From Aphelocoma coerulescens (lineage: Eukaryota; Chordata; Aves; Passeriformes; Corvidae): a stretch of 64,000 bases of DNA. Where the stretch lies: positions 54,626,345-54,690,344 of the forward strand of contig NC_091015.1 in NCBI RefSeq assembly GCF_041296385.1, in the 5' to 3' direction. Below, one piece after another: positions 51,801 to 60,556 of this stretch (position 1 is the stretch's first letter; every line of letters begins with the position of its first letter). The position numbers and the translations under genes were made by a program. The notes beneath the pieces were generated by a model, which was given only the letters and a program-made list of their open reading frames with translations, searched no databases and was not told where the DNA came from.

Positions 51801-54657
51801 ACAATCTGTCCCAACTTCATAAAAATAATAGTATCTGGATATTGTCCTCATCCATATAAGATCCATTTTAAACCCTTCTTCAGGTTCTTCTTAAATCTGT
51901 TCTTCAGTGTAAATTCTCACGCCTGAGTTTGGCCTTGAGCATGAGACAGAAATGGGTTTTGAACTTGAAAGTCAGAATGAAAATTAAGATACTTGAAGCT
52001 GGCTCTGTTTCCTAGAGACACAAGGCTAATTTCTGCATGGCTCTAGTGAGGAATGCTGAAATTGGAGCCAAGTTTGACAACAGTTGGTCTCAAGTGGGAA
52101 TTACAGCTGAGTGTATGGCACTTGACTGCGTCATGGTGTCAGTCCAGAGTGCTAATCCCAGTGGTACCAGTGGGCTTTTTATTTATGTTCAGACATGCCT
52201 CTTTATCCCCCTTACCTGGATAGAGAGGTGTTATCTCTAATTCCCCTGCAGGAGTGAGAGATAAAGCTGATCACAAAAAACCAAAATGTTTTCTGTAAGG
52301 TCAGAGATCATCTGTTTGGTCCTGCCTTAAACTCCGCATCCTGATTAGGATATCAAGGAAAAACAAAAAGGCCTGGGAATGCCCAGTGGAGGAGCTGAGT
52401 AACCTGTGTTTGACACCTCCATTCCCAAATGCAGGTCAGAGGATGTTCACTTTTTCTGGACTGGTAGAGAACAGACATTCTAGGACATATCTCTTAGGAA
52501 GGGAGTTTCATGGGAAGGTTTTGGGGAGCTGCCAGCATTAGGCTTTTTTCTACTGAGTTTATGATCCGAGCCAATAGAGAGGCAAGCAGGAATAAGATGG
52601 TAGCAGTGTTGGGTCAATACCAAAGTTCTGCACAGTTCCCACTCACTTTGACCTGGGGTGAGCGATGTTGTCCTACACTTGAGGAGAAGAAAGTATATCA
52701 CCCGTCGTGACTCTGGACTGCTGCAGTGATCTTTGTCCCAGTGCAGAGCTGCAACAGTTCTTGTGCCCCCCTTTATGTAGCACAACCCATGGTGCCTAGG
52801 ATTGACAGCTGCCCTGCTGCATCAAAGCTTGTTCCGGTTTGGCCAAATTTAGAAATATATCCTCTGAGAGAAGGCACAACTACCCCTTCCCCCCCCCCAG
52901 GTTCGGGAAAAAATAAATTTTCCTCGAAGGAAAGTGAAGAAGATAAAACTATTTATTTACCAAACACACGGGAAAAGGAAAATAAGGCTAAATAATAAAA
53001 TGTTTCACTGTGGAGGAAAGAAACCTGGGAAAGTGTTAAGAGTCCTCCCTTTGGTCTCCTCGGCGCTGGGGCTTGGGCCAGGGCCAGGCCCTCTGTGCCC
53101 GGTGGAAAGTCCTCCCGATGTGCTCTGAGGTTGAAAAAAAACAGTCCAGTATAAAAGGGAGAAAATCCGGAATTCCAGAGAAGGAAAAACAAAGTCCAAC
53201 TCTCAGTCTCTCTCCGGAGAGCAAGAAGCTGAAACAACTGGCCAAAAGCTGACTGGAAAGCAGCAAGCCGGGTGCTTCCTCGCTCTCCTCCCGCAGCTGG
53301 AAAAAAAAAAAAACCTGCTATCTCTGTGTGACCTTGAACAAGCTGCAAACTGCCCTGAAAAAGTTTTGCTCAGTTTTTTCCTTCCCCCTCTCAGGCTCAG
53401 TTTAGAGGCACAGAAAGGCACAAAAATTAATTTCTGGGCATAGGCAGCGATATGGGATACACATCATAACGTCACCCCAAGACAAAGCTCTTCCCAAATT
53501 TCCTTTGGTACCATGGGCCATATTCTGCCACCTGGCTCTTCAGTTAAAAATGTAGCTTATTTTCAGGTTTGTGCATCTAGGTTTGTGCATGGTTTCAGAA
53601 ATTGTCACCAGGAGGTGAAACCAAGTTTTGTGTTGGCTGTGTGGCAGGCCTAGGTTTTGCTGCTTAGATCAGGAGCCAATAAATTCATTTTATTATAATC
53701 TGCCTTTGCCTCTTTAGGGATGGGTGAACTCTTCATCTCTGTTTGCAGTCAGTATTTCAGGTCATTTAGAGAGACCCTGTGAAAGCTCCAATGGGCACCA
53801 CTGCCTTAAGGTCTTTGTTTCGCTGTTGCCCAGCGTTTCCCTGCCCTGGAGCTTCCACAGTGCAGGTGGGCGTGTGGGAAGAGTAGAGGTCAGCACTGGA
53901 GCTAATCCTGGTGGTTTTTCACTGCTGGAGTTCATTCCTGTTAAGAAAACATTCTCTTAACTCCTTTAAGGTCCTTGGACAGGACAGAATTGCACATCAT
54001 ATGAAGGATCTGCCCACAGAGTGATTTGGTGGTGCAGCCAGTGTGCATTTTGGGCTTCTCTGGCCACAGGACAGGGTGTTCAGCTGGTCTAAGTTTATTC
54101 TGCTGGTTCTGAGCACATTCAGGAGGGTCTACTGAACTTTCTGTTAGTAAGCTGCTTTGCTGGTCAGGTGTCTCTTGTCCTCTGGCAGCTAGAATATTGC
54201 TTCATAGTCTGTGTGCTGGCTAATTTGAACGTGTGCTTGTGCCTGATGTGAATTTAATTTGTATTCCTGAGTGACCCAGCGATGCACAGATCTGGTATTA
54301 ATGATCCTGGAATGCTTCTCTGATGAATGAGAGCACTGCTTTTGTGGGTATATTTTTCCAAAACTTAATTAAGTTAAAATGAAACTTTCACCACCATTAT
54401 TTTTCTAAATTAAAAGCATATTTTTATGATACCAGCTGGTGTATATGAATCATCAAAGGGAAAACATTTGTCAAAAGGAAGTGTTCCGTAAGAGTTGTCT
54501 TCGTGTTAATAAGCATATGTCTCAGGTTTGTTTTGCTTTCTTTGCTTTGCAGACAGGACAAAGAGTAGGCAAGTCACTTCACATAGCCCTTCAGAAGATT
54601 TTGGATGAAGAAGAGAGTTTGGGGACCTCAAGACCAAAAGTTGGATTTCTAGGATGA
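33757..54657 (+). CDS. EXOSC7: EXOSC7 (RRP42), RNA exosome ring subunit, whole coding span of eight exons
   Basis: EXOSC7 is one of six RNase PH-like subunits of the barrel of the eukaryotic RNA exosome, which guides RNA to the associated nucleases for 3'-to-5' decay and processing in nucleus and cytoplasm; it pairs with EXOSC6 in the ring. The animal subunit has no catalytic activity of its own. Exons 33757-33813, 35237-35338, 36014-36108, 40828-40990, 45420-45490, 50073-50196, 51175-51330 and 54553-54657 join in frame to 290 residues, one fewer than human. Recognisable strings are MASVVLSEAEKFYIVHGVQ, ILVGIKAEMGTPKLEKP, EHCWVLYVDVL, ECGGNIFDAISIAVKAALF, SDDPYDCIRLSV and the end PKVGFLG. Every border is GT-AG and phases agree. 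The gene diverges from ZDHHC3 and precedes CLEC3B, as in human. Function is family knowledge; the gene model is read from the sequence. Confidence 0.98.
33871..33897. repeat. (GGAA)n microsatellite
   Basis: Four to five GGAA units followed by GGAGGG units, 57 bases after the EXOSC7 exon 1 donor. GGAA arrays can bind ETS factors, but the array is short. Confidence 0.85.
34007..34502 (-). mobile_element. CR1 LINE, 3'-end fragment, minus strand
   Basis: On the minus strand the fragment reads SIQRRARKVVKGLEGKSFEE, LLRSLGLLSLEE and later GRFRLDIRKRF, all typical of the CR1 ORF2 end, and then the 3' UTR ending in TTATTCTATGATTCT at 34007-34020. The reading shifts frame between these blocks, so the copy is dead. 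It lies inside EXOSC7 intron 1, antisense to the gene. Confidence 0.93.
35107..35182. repeat. T/G-rich low-complexity stretch
   Basis: Runs of G and T (GGGGGGGG, TTTTTT, GGTTTG) without a fixed period, shortly before the EXOSC7 exon 2 acceptor. Confidence 0.6.
35237..35338 (+). CDS. EXOSC7: EXOSC7 exon 2
   Basis: The acceptor TACTTAG precedes GAGGATCTTCG. The 34 codons read EDLRVDGRGCEDYRC, then AEVETDVVSNTSGSARVKL, and end at CTG|GTAGGT, phase 0. This is the start of the RNase PH-like fold. Confidence 0.97.
35339..36013 (+). other. EXOSC7: EXOSC7 intron 2, with an exon-like segment
   Basis: Short intron of 675 bp. Apart from the exon-like segment at 35646-35798, described separately, nothing was recognised. 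Confidence 0.7.
35646..35798 (+). other. Exon-like segment in EXOSC7 intron 2 (candidate poison exon)
   Basis: A pyrimidine tract ending CCTTTAG and a possible donor AAAG|GTAATA bound 153 bases. Read in the phase left by exon 2, the segment is open for 48 codons (with CVECEEDKCTVHYYEG inside) and then stops at TAG, 35790-35792. The other two phases close within a few codons. I do not recognise the peptide. If included, it would truncate EXOSC7 after about 101 residues. It may equally be a chance open stretch. Confidence 0.3.
36014..36108 (+). CDS. EXOSC7: EXOSC7 exon 3
   Basis: The acceptor TTAATAG precedes GGAGAAACTG. The exon reads GETDILVGIKAEMGTPKLEK and PDEGYLEFFVD, with two bases of a cysteine codon at the donor TG|GTTAGT. 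It is 95 bp. Confidence 0.96.
36109..40827 (+). other. EXOSC7: EXOSC7 intron 3
   Basis: Intron of 4.7 kb. It holds T/G-rich patches at about 39574-39590 and 40010-40085. No mobile element, RNA gene or exon was recognised. Confidence 0.65.
40010..40085. repeat. T/G-rich low-complexity stretch
   Basis: A T-run is followed by GGTTGGTTAG and repeated GGTT units. A short (GGTT)n section lies within low-complexity DNA of EXOSC7 intron 3. Confidence 0.6.
40828..40990 (+). CDS. EXOSC7: EXOSC7 exon 4
   Basis: The acceptor TATCTAG is followed by the base that completes the cysteine codon. The exon reads SSNSPELEGRGGEELGTDIA, NTLYRVFSCENSVDLKSLCI and NPKEHCWVLYVDVL, and ends at TTG|GTAAGT, phase 0. 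It is 163 bp and is the most recognisable exon of the gene. Confidence 0.98.
40991..45419 (+). other. EXOSC7: EXOSC7 intron 4
   Basis: Intron of 4.4 kb with ordinary AT-rich sequence, including a short TA/TG patch at about 42198-42222. No exon, RNA gene or mobile element was recognised. Confidence 0.65.
45420..45490 (+). CDS. EXOSC7: EXOSC7 exon 5
   Basis: The acceptor CTCCACAG precedes TTATTGGAATG. The 71-bp exon reads LLECGGNIFDAISIAVKAA and LFNT, with AG of an arginine codon at the donor AAG|GTAAAG. It was found by the frame left by exon 4. Confidence 0.97.
45491..50072 (+). other. EXOSC7: EXOSC7 intron 5
   Basis: Intron of 4.6 kb. A small ATGATACA-type tandem repeat lies at 46992-47024. 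Nothing else was recognised. Confidence 0.65.
46992..47024. repeat. Short tandem repeat of ATGATACA type
   Basis: The motif TATGATACAATG and its variants recur three times in about 33 bases. It is a minor slippage product. Confidence 0.65.
50073..50196 (+). CDS. EXOSC7: EXOSC7 exon 6
   Basis: The acceptor TTTCCACAG is followed by the base completing arginine. The exon reads IPKVRVLEDEEGTKEIEL, SDDPYDCIRLSV and DEVPCIVTLSK, and ends at AAA|GTAAGC, phase 0. It is 124 bp. Confidence 0.97.
50197..51174 (+). other. EXOSC7: EXOSC7 intron 6
   Basis: Just under 1 kb. Short imperfect repeats of TTGCTTAGG-like units lie at about 50716-50765. No exon or mobile element was recognised. Confidence 0.65.
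51175..51330 (+). CDS. EXOSC7: EXOSC7 exon 7
   Basis: The acceptor AACTTGCAG precedes ATTGGATATAG. The 52 codons read IGYRHVVDATLQEEACSLAS, LLISVTSKGAITSMKKVGKG and SLDPESIFEMME, and end at GAG|GTAAGG, phase 0. Confidence 0.98.
52825..52829. repeat. Target-site duplication, left copy (AAGCT)
   Basis: Directly precedes the TG end of the LTR and matches the five bases after its CA end at 53485-53489. Confidence 0.85.
52830..53484 (+). mobile_element. Solo LTR of an endogenous retrovirus, ERVL-like
   Basis: The 655-bp block begins TGTTCCGGTTTGG and ends CCCCAAGACA, so it has the TG...CA ends of a retroviral LTR. It is flanked by an exact 5-bp target duplication, AAGCT, at 52825-52829 and 53485-53489. 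Five bases is usual for ERVL-type integrases. A clean TATA box (TATAAAAG, 53150-53157) sets the likely sense as plus, though AATAAA copies lie upstream of it and a fitting downstream poly(A) signal is not clear. No internal gag, pol or env sequence is present, so it is a solo LTR left by recombination, in EXOSC7 intron 7. Confidence 0.85.
53485..53489. repeat. Target-site duplication, right copy (AAGCT)
   Basis: Directly follows the CA end of the LTR and is identical to the left copy. This supports one intact insertion. Confidence 0.85.
54553..54657 (+). CDS. EXOSC7: EXOSC7 exon 8, stop TGA
   Basis: The acceptor TTTGCAG precedes ACAGGACAAAG. The exon reads TGQRVGKSLHIALQKIL and DEEESLGTSRPKVGFLG, then TGA at 54655-54657. 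The closing KVGFLG is the same as in the human protein. Confidence 0.97.
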   Translation, partial: TGQRVGKSLHIALQKILDEEESLGTSRPKVGFLG

Positions 54658-55085
54658 GTTTTTATTAAATGTTCAAAACTGTTTTTAATTGATTGTGCAA
54701 TCTTGTCAGTTTGTATATAAAGAAAAAGTTATTTTTTTGTTTTAGTAGAGTCATCCTCCTGGCTAAGAGGCTTTCAAAATGTTACTAAGCCTAAAGAAAG
54801 CTACAATTAAATGCAAATAAGCAAAATTGAGCTGCTTTCCATACAGGTGACTGCTGGCGTCTAGGAAGTGCACCAGCAACAGTTGATGCTGTTGCCTGGG
54901 GAGTGCTTGAATTTGTTTTCCAAAGTGACTGGTGTACTTTCCACTTAATTCTGTTTGCATGTGTTTCACTTTTCTTAACCAGCTGCTGTGTTCTAGAATG
55001 CATATGGGGTTGTCTTCAGTGCAGCACAAATCTTCCTTCAAATTACCTTACTATTCTTTGAATAAAATGTGGTTAGATTTTACTA
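54658..55085 (+). other. EXOSC7: EXOSC7 3' UTR (estimated end)
   Basis: The UTR begins after TGA. Two poly(A) signals are visible: ATTAAA at 54666-54671, only nine bases after the stop, and AATAAA at 55061-55066 followed by GT-rich sequence. The second is the stronger candidate and gives a UTR of about 430 bases. The end is an estimate. Confidence 0.55.
55061..55066 (+). terminator. EXOSC7: Poly(A) signal AATAAA, probable main EXOSC7 3' end
   Basis: Canonical hexamer about 400 bases after the EXOSC7 stop codon, with a T/G-rich stretch just after it. Confidence 0.55.
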
Positions 55086-55138
55086 TAAATACAACATGGT
55101 CTCAAGTTCCCAATTCATATTTTAAACCAAGAGTTTTC

Positions 55139-55466
55139 TAAAAGTACCTCACAAGGGGAAGCAGCAGGGCAGGCACTGAACTATTCTCTGTGGTGACCAG
55201 TGACAGGACTTGAGGGAACAGCCTGAAGTTGTGTGCAGGGAGGTTTAGGTTGGATAGCAGGAAGAGGTTCTTCCCCCAGAGGGTGGTTGGGCACTGGAAC
55301 AGGCTCCCCAGGGAAGTGGTCACAGCACTGAGCCTGACAGAGTTCAAGAAGCGTTTGGACAATGCCCTCAGGCACACGGTGTGACTGTTGGTGTCCTGTA
55401 CAGGGCCAGGAGTTGGGCTTTGATGATCTCAGTGAGTTCCTTCAAACTCAGCATATTCTATGATTT
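55139..55466 (+). mobile_element. CR1 LINE, 3'-end fragment, plus strand
   Basis: The stretch contains the CR1 tail signature: CTCTGTGGTGACCAGTGACA, GGTTGGATAGCAGGAAGAGG, GGCACTGGAACAGGCTCCCC and TTCAAGAAGCGTTTGGACAA, ending CATATTCTATGATT. Its reading frame is broken. It lies just behind the EXOSC7 3' end. Confidence 0.93.
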
Positions 55467-58400
55467 CCTTGCTCCCTAGAGTTATACCTGTCCCTTTTTC
55501 CAACAGGTGCAATAGTAACCTAGCCAAAACTTCTCACTGGGGCTAAGGAGAAGGGACATGGCCAGGGTAAATGGGAAACTAAACTGATCTTTAAGAGTTT
55601 GATAATTCAGCTGGAAAAGCATAGTGGCTGTCAGTAATGATCCTTCACAGGGAAAAGCAGAGGATGACAGATAAGACATAGAAACAAGTTGCATCAGCAG
55701 GTGTTGAAAGATTCCCTCCCAACATCAATTGGTTGGCCCAGCAAAGAGTAAGAGGCATTTATTTGGCATGATAGGAGGAGACAACAGATGGAAAAAGTGA
55801 AAGGAAGCTGATTTTTAAGAAGTTGATATTTCATCTGCAAGTGTTAAGGATTGTTTTGAACAAACTTTATGGCAGAAGTTACTACAATAGTCCAGGAGTC
55901 ATTTAGCTCTTACTCAAGCAACATTTTCCAAATTTTCTCTTTTAATTTTATAGCATCAGATTAAGAATATTCTCTTGACTGTAACATGTTTGGTGGGGAA
56001 AAGGGAAGGAAGGCTTTTGCTGAAGGAGAGCTGTAGATACAGGACAGAGCATATTACAGCTCAAACTAATAATCATGATCACAGTAAAATATGTGGAGTA
56101 CTTAAGGTCCCCAAATCTCTTCAGTCCTTTTGCTAGAGCTCATAAACACAGTTATTCAAGGTGACTGCAACAGTATTGTATATTTCAGGTATGTGTAGCC
56201 ACTGCTATAACAAGCAGTGTAACAACAAAACAAAAAAAAACAACAACAACAAAAAAAAAGTTGTCACCAAAATTTGGCCAAGGTTTGTGTTTTGAAGAGT
56301 TGGGATTTTTTCAGTACCTTAAGTAATGGGTTGGGTAGGTTGTAATGGTGCTGCACAGTAGCAGAGCCAAGAGGTGACAATGAGTGTACATACAGTCTTT
56401 TGTCACTTCAGCAGAGTTATTCTGTGTGAGGCAAACACTAACCTAACATCACCTTTGCCATAGCTGTGATCTACCCCTTGCCATGCAAAGCTGCTTGTAA
56501 AAACATAGAAAGAAAGGAAACTGAAGGGAGAAAAAACATTTAAAGCACCTTAGACTTCTCACAGGCAGTTTTTGTTTGATCACGTATTGTTTAATGTTTC
56601 AGAAAATGGTTAATGTAAATGAGACTGCAAGTCTTGAACCTCAGCCATTCTCTGAATAGCTGTTGCCTGTTTTATTGCAGATTTGTGGTTGGAGACCAAA
56701 AGGCTGCCCTGAGTTACACTCGGGGTGAATTTTGTAACATGAATAGTGTATTTCTACACAGCCTTCCAGCTGAAGGATCTCCAAGCATTTTGCAAGTTAC
56801 ATCACTTAAGATGCTTCTTTTCCTCTCTTCAGATCCTTTTAATTTTAAATATATTTTTATGAGAGCTGGAGGTGGTGGCGGGAAAAGAAACATCATGGTG
56901 TTTCAAGTGTGTGAACTGACACCTCTGTAGAGGGGAGTGAGTACATGTGCACTCCCTCCCTGTTTCTCAATAAGGATGGCAAATATTTAGCCCTCTGAGA
57001 TCCAGGCTATGTGCTCAAGAGAGACTGGGAGCCAAGCACATCCTCAGAGCAACACTGTAAATTGACATGGTGCCACTGTCTGCAGTGCCTCCCCTGAGTT
57101 TGTGTGTCCTCCCCCAGGTCTTCTGTAGCTGGGTATGCAGGCACAGAGTGAATTGGGGGTCTCAAGTGGTCCTGCGCCTTCTGTGTCACTGCTTCCCATC
57201 TGTTGGCATGGAAAAGCAGTGGGGTGAAGTCCGACCCCAGTTCAGATGGGGTCTGCTTCAACCCCTGAGATACAAATAATGAGCCCAGCCAAAAGTATTA
57301 CAGAGCTGCTAGTTGGTCTCAGCTCCCCTGGAGGTTTGCTGCTACCAGCTCATATCCGAAATGGGTAAACAAAGCTCTGACAGGGGTAAAAGGTCCTACA
57401 GCTCTCCCAGTTGATACAGTATCTGCCAAGAAATCTGTGAGACTGTGGTTCTCATGCATGCTAAGGGCTAATTTCTATTTTCTTAGCTCCCTTTAACCCC
57501 TCCCTTCTCTTCCAAACAAAAATAGCAGAATTTTAATAGAGACTTCAACTGAGAATGCTCCTGTTCCCATCTGGGCTGGTGGAAAGTTCCATGTGTTGCT
57601 GTGCAGATACTGCCACGTTTTCATTGACTCGAGTCCAGTAGAACTAAGAGGAAACATCTGTGGAGTGGGATAGCTCTCTGTTTGTCCCAGAAATTAATTG
57701 CTTCTGCTGGGAGTGTCGAGAGGCTGAAAGCTGTGTACTAGAGACGAGGAGTCTAGCAACTCCTGATAGGCTTCTACTCATGTTGCCTAAAAAGCACACA
57801 CCTGCAATTTACCTGTTTCACAGGGACAGCATTCCCCTCGAAGCAGAAGAGGGCTGGGCTGTAGGCCAGTGGACCTGGCAGATTTACCAATCCCAGGAAT
57901 CCCGTCAGCCCCTGTTGTGCAGCTACAGTTCAACATTGTAACTGCAGCTTGGGTAGAAGAGGGGACCTCGTTCTGCCCTGTGGGCAGTGGTGGAGGCAGT
58001 GGGGAGGAGCGTGGCTGTGCCACCTGCAGTCAGGCTTTAAATGAAGCCTTGCTTCAGCACAGCCTGCTCTAAAGACAAACTGGTGTGAGCCAGAGCTTGC
58101 TCACGACTCCCGTGACTCTGGAGCGTGCAAGTCTCTCTTCAAGGGATTTGGCACCTTGATTTGACATAGATAATAGGGTGTTTCTGCATTTGCTCCGTAA
58201 ACAGCAATTACCCAAGGTTTACCCACTGCTGCTAGGACTGCCTCCAGCTTTTCTCTTGAACTGCAGCAGATGCCACTGCCCTCCTCAGCAGCGGAGTGTT
58301 CTCCAGCCCTGCTGTGGCACTGGTTTACTTTGCCTGTGTTAAGCGGCCACTGGCACCCAGAGAGTGAAAGAAGCAAAGCTGTGACTGGTGAAACCAGTCC

Positions 58401-60415
58401 TTACCCCAGGGCCTGTTCTCTCCATTCCTTTAACACACTGGAGCAAAATTCAAGAGCAGGTCTGCAACTGGTACTGAATCTCTTCAGCCATCAGCCTCTG
58501 TGTGATTTCTCACTACTTCCCAACCTTTTGTCTCATAGTGCACTCCTGCCTGATTGCACTCCCTGCCCATGCAAGGCAGCTTTTCCTTCTAAGGCAAAAT
58601 GTGGCTGCTCCTGTTAGCTGTGCCTCACAGCGGCTTCTCCTTCATCGAAGTCCCAGACCCACAGTGATAGTGCTGAGCCACAGCAGGGTACTTTGGTATG
58701 GGTCTCCCCACAGAGAAACTGCAGTGCCTTGGGTTTTCCTTGGATCTGCATTTCTAGCTATTTTCTTGGAGCTGTGTTTCTAGCTATCCAGGAACAAAGA
58801 TGTTTTTGCTGTTCCTGCAAAACATCATTAGAATCTCAAACATGCTGCTAATGACTCCCTGGTGATGGTTTAAACCTCCATTTCATTGACTGGAATACTT
58901 CTTAATAAAGCTGTGGTTATCTTTCAAGCTCTATGAATATCTCTGTTGCTATCCTGATCTCAAGATTTGAGTAAGATCAACAGCACAGGCATGGCTGAGT
59001 TTTCATGTCACGCCATTTGTTGATGAGATTTGATTTCCATTATTTAGACAGAGATCATCATAGTTGCTGCAGCCCCTTAGCTTGTACCTTCAGAGGGCTA
59101 AGGGGAATTCTCAGGCCCTTTCTGATTTCTTCCATCCAGCTGGCTGTGGCAGGGACCACAGCCAAACCAGTGTGCTCAGGCATTGGAGGTACTTGGAACC
59201 ACCAGTCTGCAGATCCTCCCTTCCAGAGGAGCTCTCTCACTGCCCCTTCTTTCTGTGTTTTGTCAAATGGTAAGTGGGTATTTCCACGGTTGGAAACCTG
59301 TGGGTTGAAAAGTCATGATTTAAGTCCTACCTTTCTTCCTTCCCTCCAGCGAAAGACCAACTTTAACCTAATGAGGCTTTTCAAGACCATGGGTTGCTTT
59401 CTTCCTGCTGGCTGATCATGGAAACTTTTCTCTAAATTCAAAAATTAAGGAATTCATGAGGCTGAAGTTGAAATTCTTTTCTAATCCATAATTCAGCATC
59501 CACAGCGATATGAAAGCAAACCAATGCTCAAAAGGTGAGAACGACATGAAATAAGGGCCTAAGATGACAGAGATGCTGTCTGCTTGCCAGTCCAAAAATA
59601 CTGACATCAAGTTCAGTGGTGACCTCACTTGAACTGGTGCTGTGGCAGGCAGTGGACCTAGACAGTTAGGAATCCCTCCAGACTTCTGGTGTTTTTGACA
59701 CTTCAGTATGGTTTTCCTTTGGCTGTTTGGACTTTGGGATCTGGGTGATGGGCAAACACAATGCAGTGAAGACAGACAGATGACCTTTAGCCTACAGGAG
59801 CTGCAGTCTCCAAACAAAAGGGAGTGTGAGTCTTTTGGTGCAGCTCCTTTCCAAACAGAAGGATTTTTAAACGGCTGATACTACTTAAAGTCAAGTGCTC
59901 CATGTTTGCGTCTGGTTTAAAGCCTAAGGATCTACTGTAGAATGGATCCTTCTGTCCTGTAGCCCTTGGTGAACGTGGGCTACAGGGATGTGAGCTGTGC
60001 TTGCCATGGGATATGATGGGAAGGTCCCCTCCTTAGGCTCAGAGCCAGTTTCCTAAAGTTGCTGCTGGATTTAACATTTTGGCAAAATCCTTGGTTTTCC
60101 CCATCATTGTCCTTATGAAAACCGCCCTTTCCTGAACTACTATTGCATTTCTTCTTGATTGGTCTCCAAAACAATGATCCATAGATTTGGCTCTCTCCAT
60201 TTTAACCGGTTCTGATGTTTATGCTGGTGGAAATCAGGAATGATGCCAGCACGAGTTCAGGCAGCAGCTAATGAATATCAGCAATTTTATTTTCTTCTGC
60301 TAGCCCCACTTCCTCACAGAGTGTTTTTTACTGTCCACTGCTGTTTCTCTCCTGTTCTTCTTTGAGGTTACTGTGGTGCCATTGATGCACAGATCACACC
60401 CCTGCAGAGTGGATG
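55467..60415. other. Intergenic DNA between EXOSC7 and CLEC3B, first part
   Basis: About 5 kb in which I see no gene, RNA or recognised mobile element. An A/C-rich patch with CAA units lies at 56217-56259. Open frames of 60-136 codons lack any recognised domain and overlap on both strands. Confidence 0.6.
56217..56259. repeat. A-rich, CAA-unit low-complexity stretch
   Basis: A-runs alternate with CAACAACAAC units. No SINE or LINE body was seen next to it. Confidence 0.7.
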
Positions 60416-60556
60416 TCACAGAATCACAGAATATTCTAAGTTGGAAGGGACCCACAAGGATCAAGTCCAACTCTTAAATGAATGGCCCGTACAGGGATTG
60501 AACTCACAACCCTGGCACTTTTAGCACCAGGCTCTAATGGACTGAGCTAATCTCAA
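60416..60556 (-). mobile_element. tRNA-Ile-headed SINE with CR1-like tail (TguSINE1-like)
   Basis: Read on the minus strand, the element starts with a tRNA-Ile-like head. A box-A-like TTAGCTCAGTCCATTAGAGC is followed by the anticodon-arm region GGTGCTAAAAGTGCCAGGG, a box-B-like GAGTTCAATCCC and CTGTACGGGCCA. The head passes into a CR1-type 3' end (GGGTCCCTTCCAAC) with two ATTCTGTG tail units. This head-tail pair is known from the songbird family TguSINE1, which is thought to move with CR1 machinery. Divergence from tRNA-Ile excludes a working tRNA gene. The family name comes from memory, without a library search. Confidence 0.85.

Larger units (their letters stand above)
51331..54552 (+). other. 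EXOSC7: EXOSC7 intron 7
   Basis: Intron of 3.2 kb. Its main content is the solo LTR at 52830-53484. Outside it I see only a small direct repeat of GTTTGTGCAT at about 53569-53590. Confidence 0.7.

Noticed and set aside
59005..59415. Plus-strand frame of 136 codons in the EXOSC7-CLEC3B spacer
   Set aside because: No recognised domain, no splice-supported neighbours, and overlapping frames of similar length in the area. Chance is the simpler reading.
60416..60556. Possible working tRNA-Ile gene
   Set aside because: The acceptor stem does not pair as in a real tRNA, the anticodon region is altered, and the CR1-like tail follows directly, so this is a SINE head.
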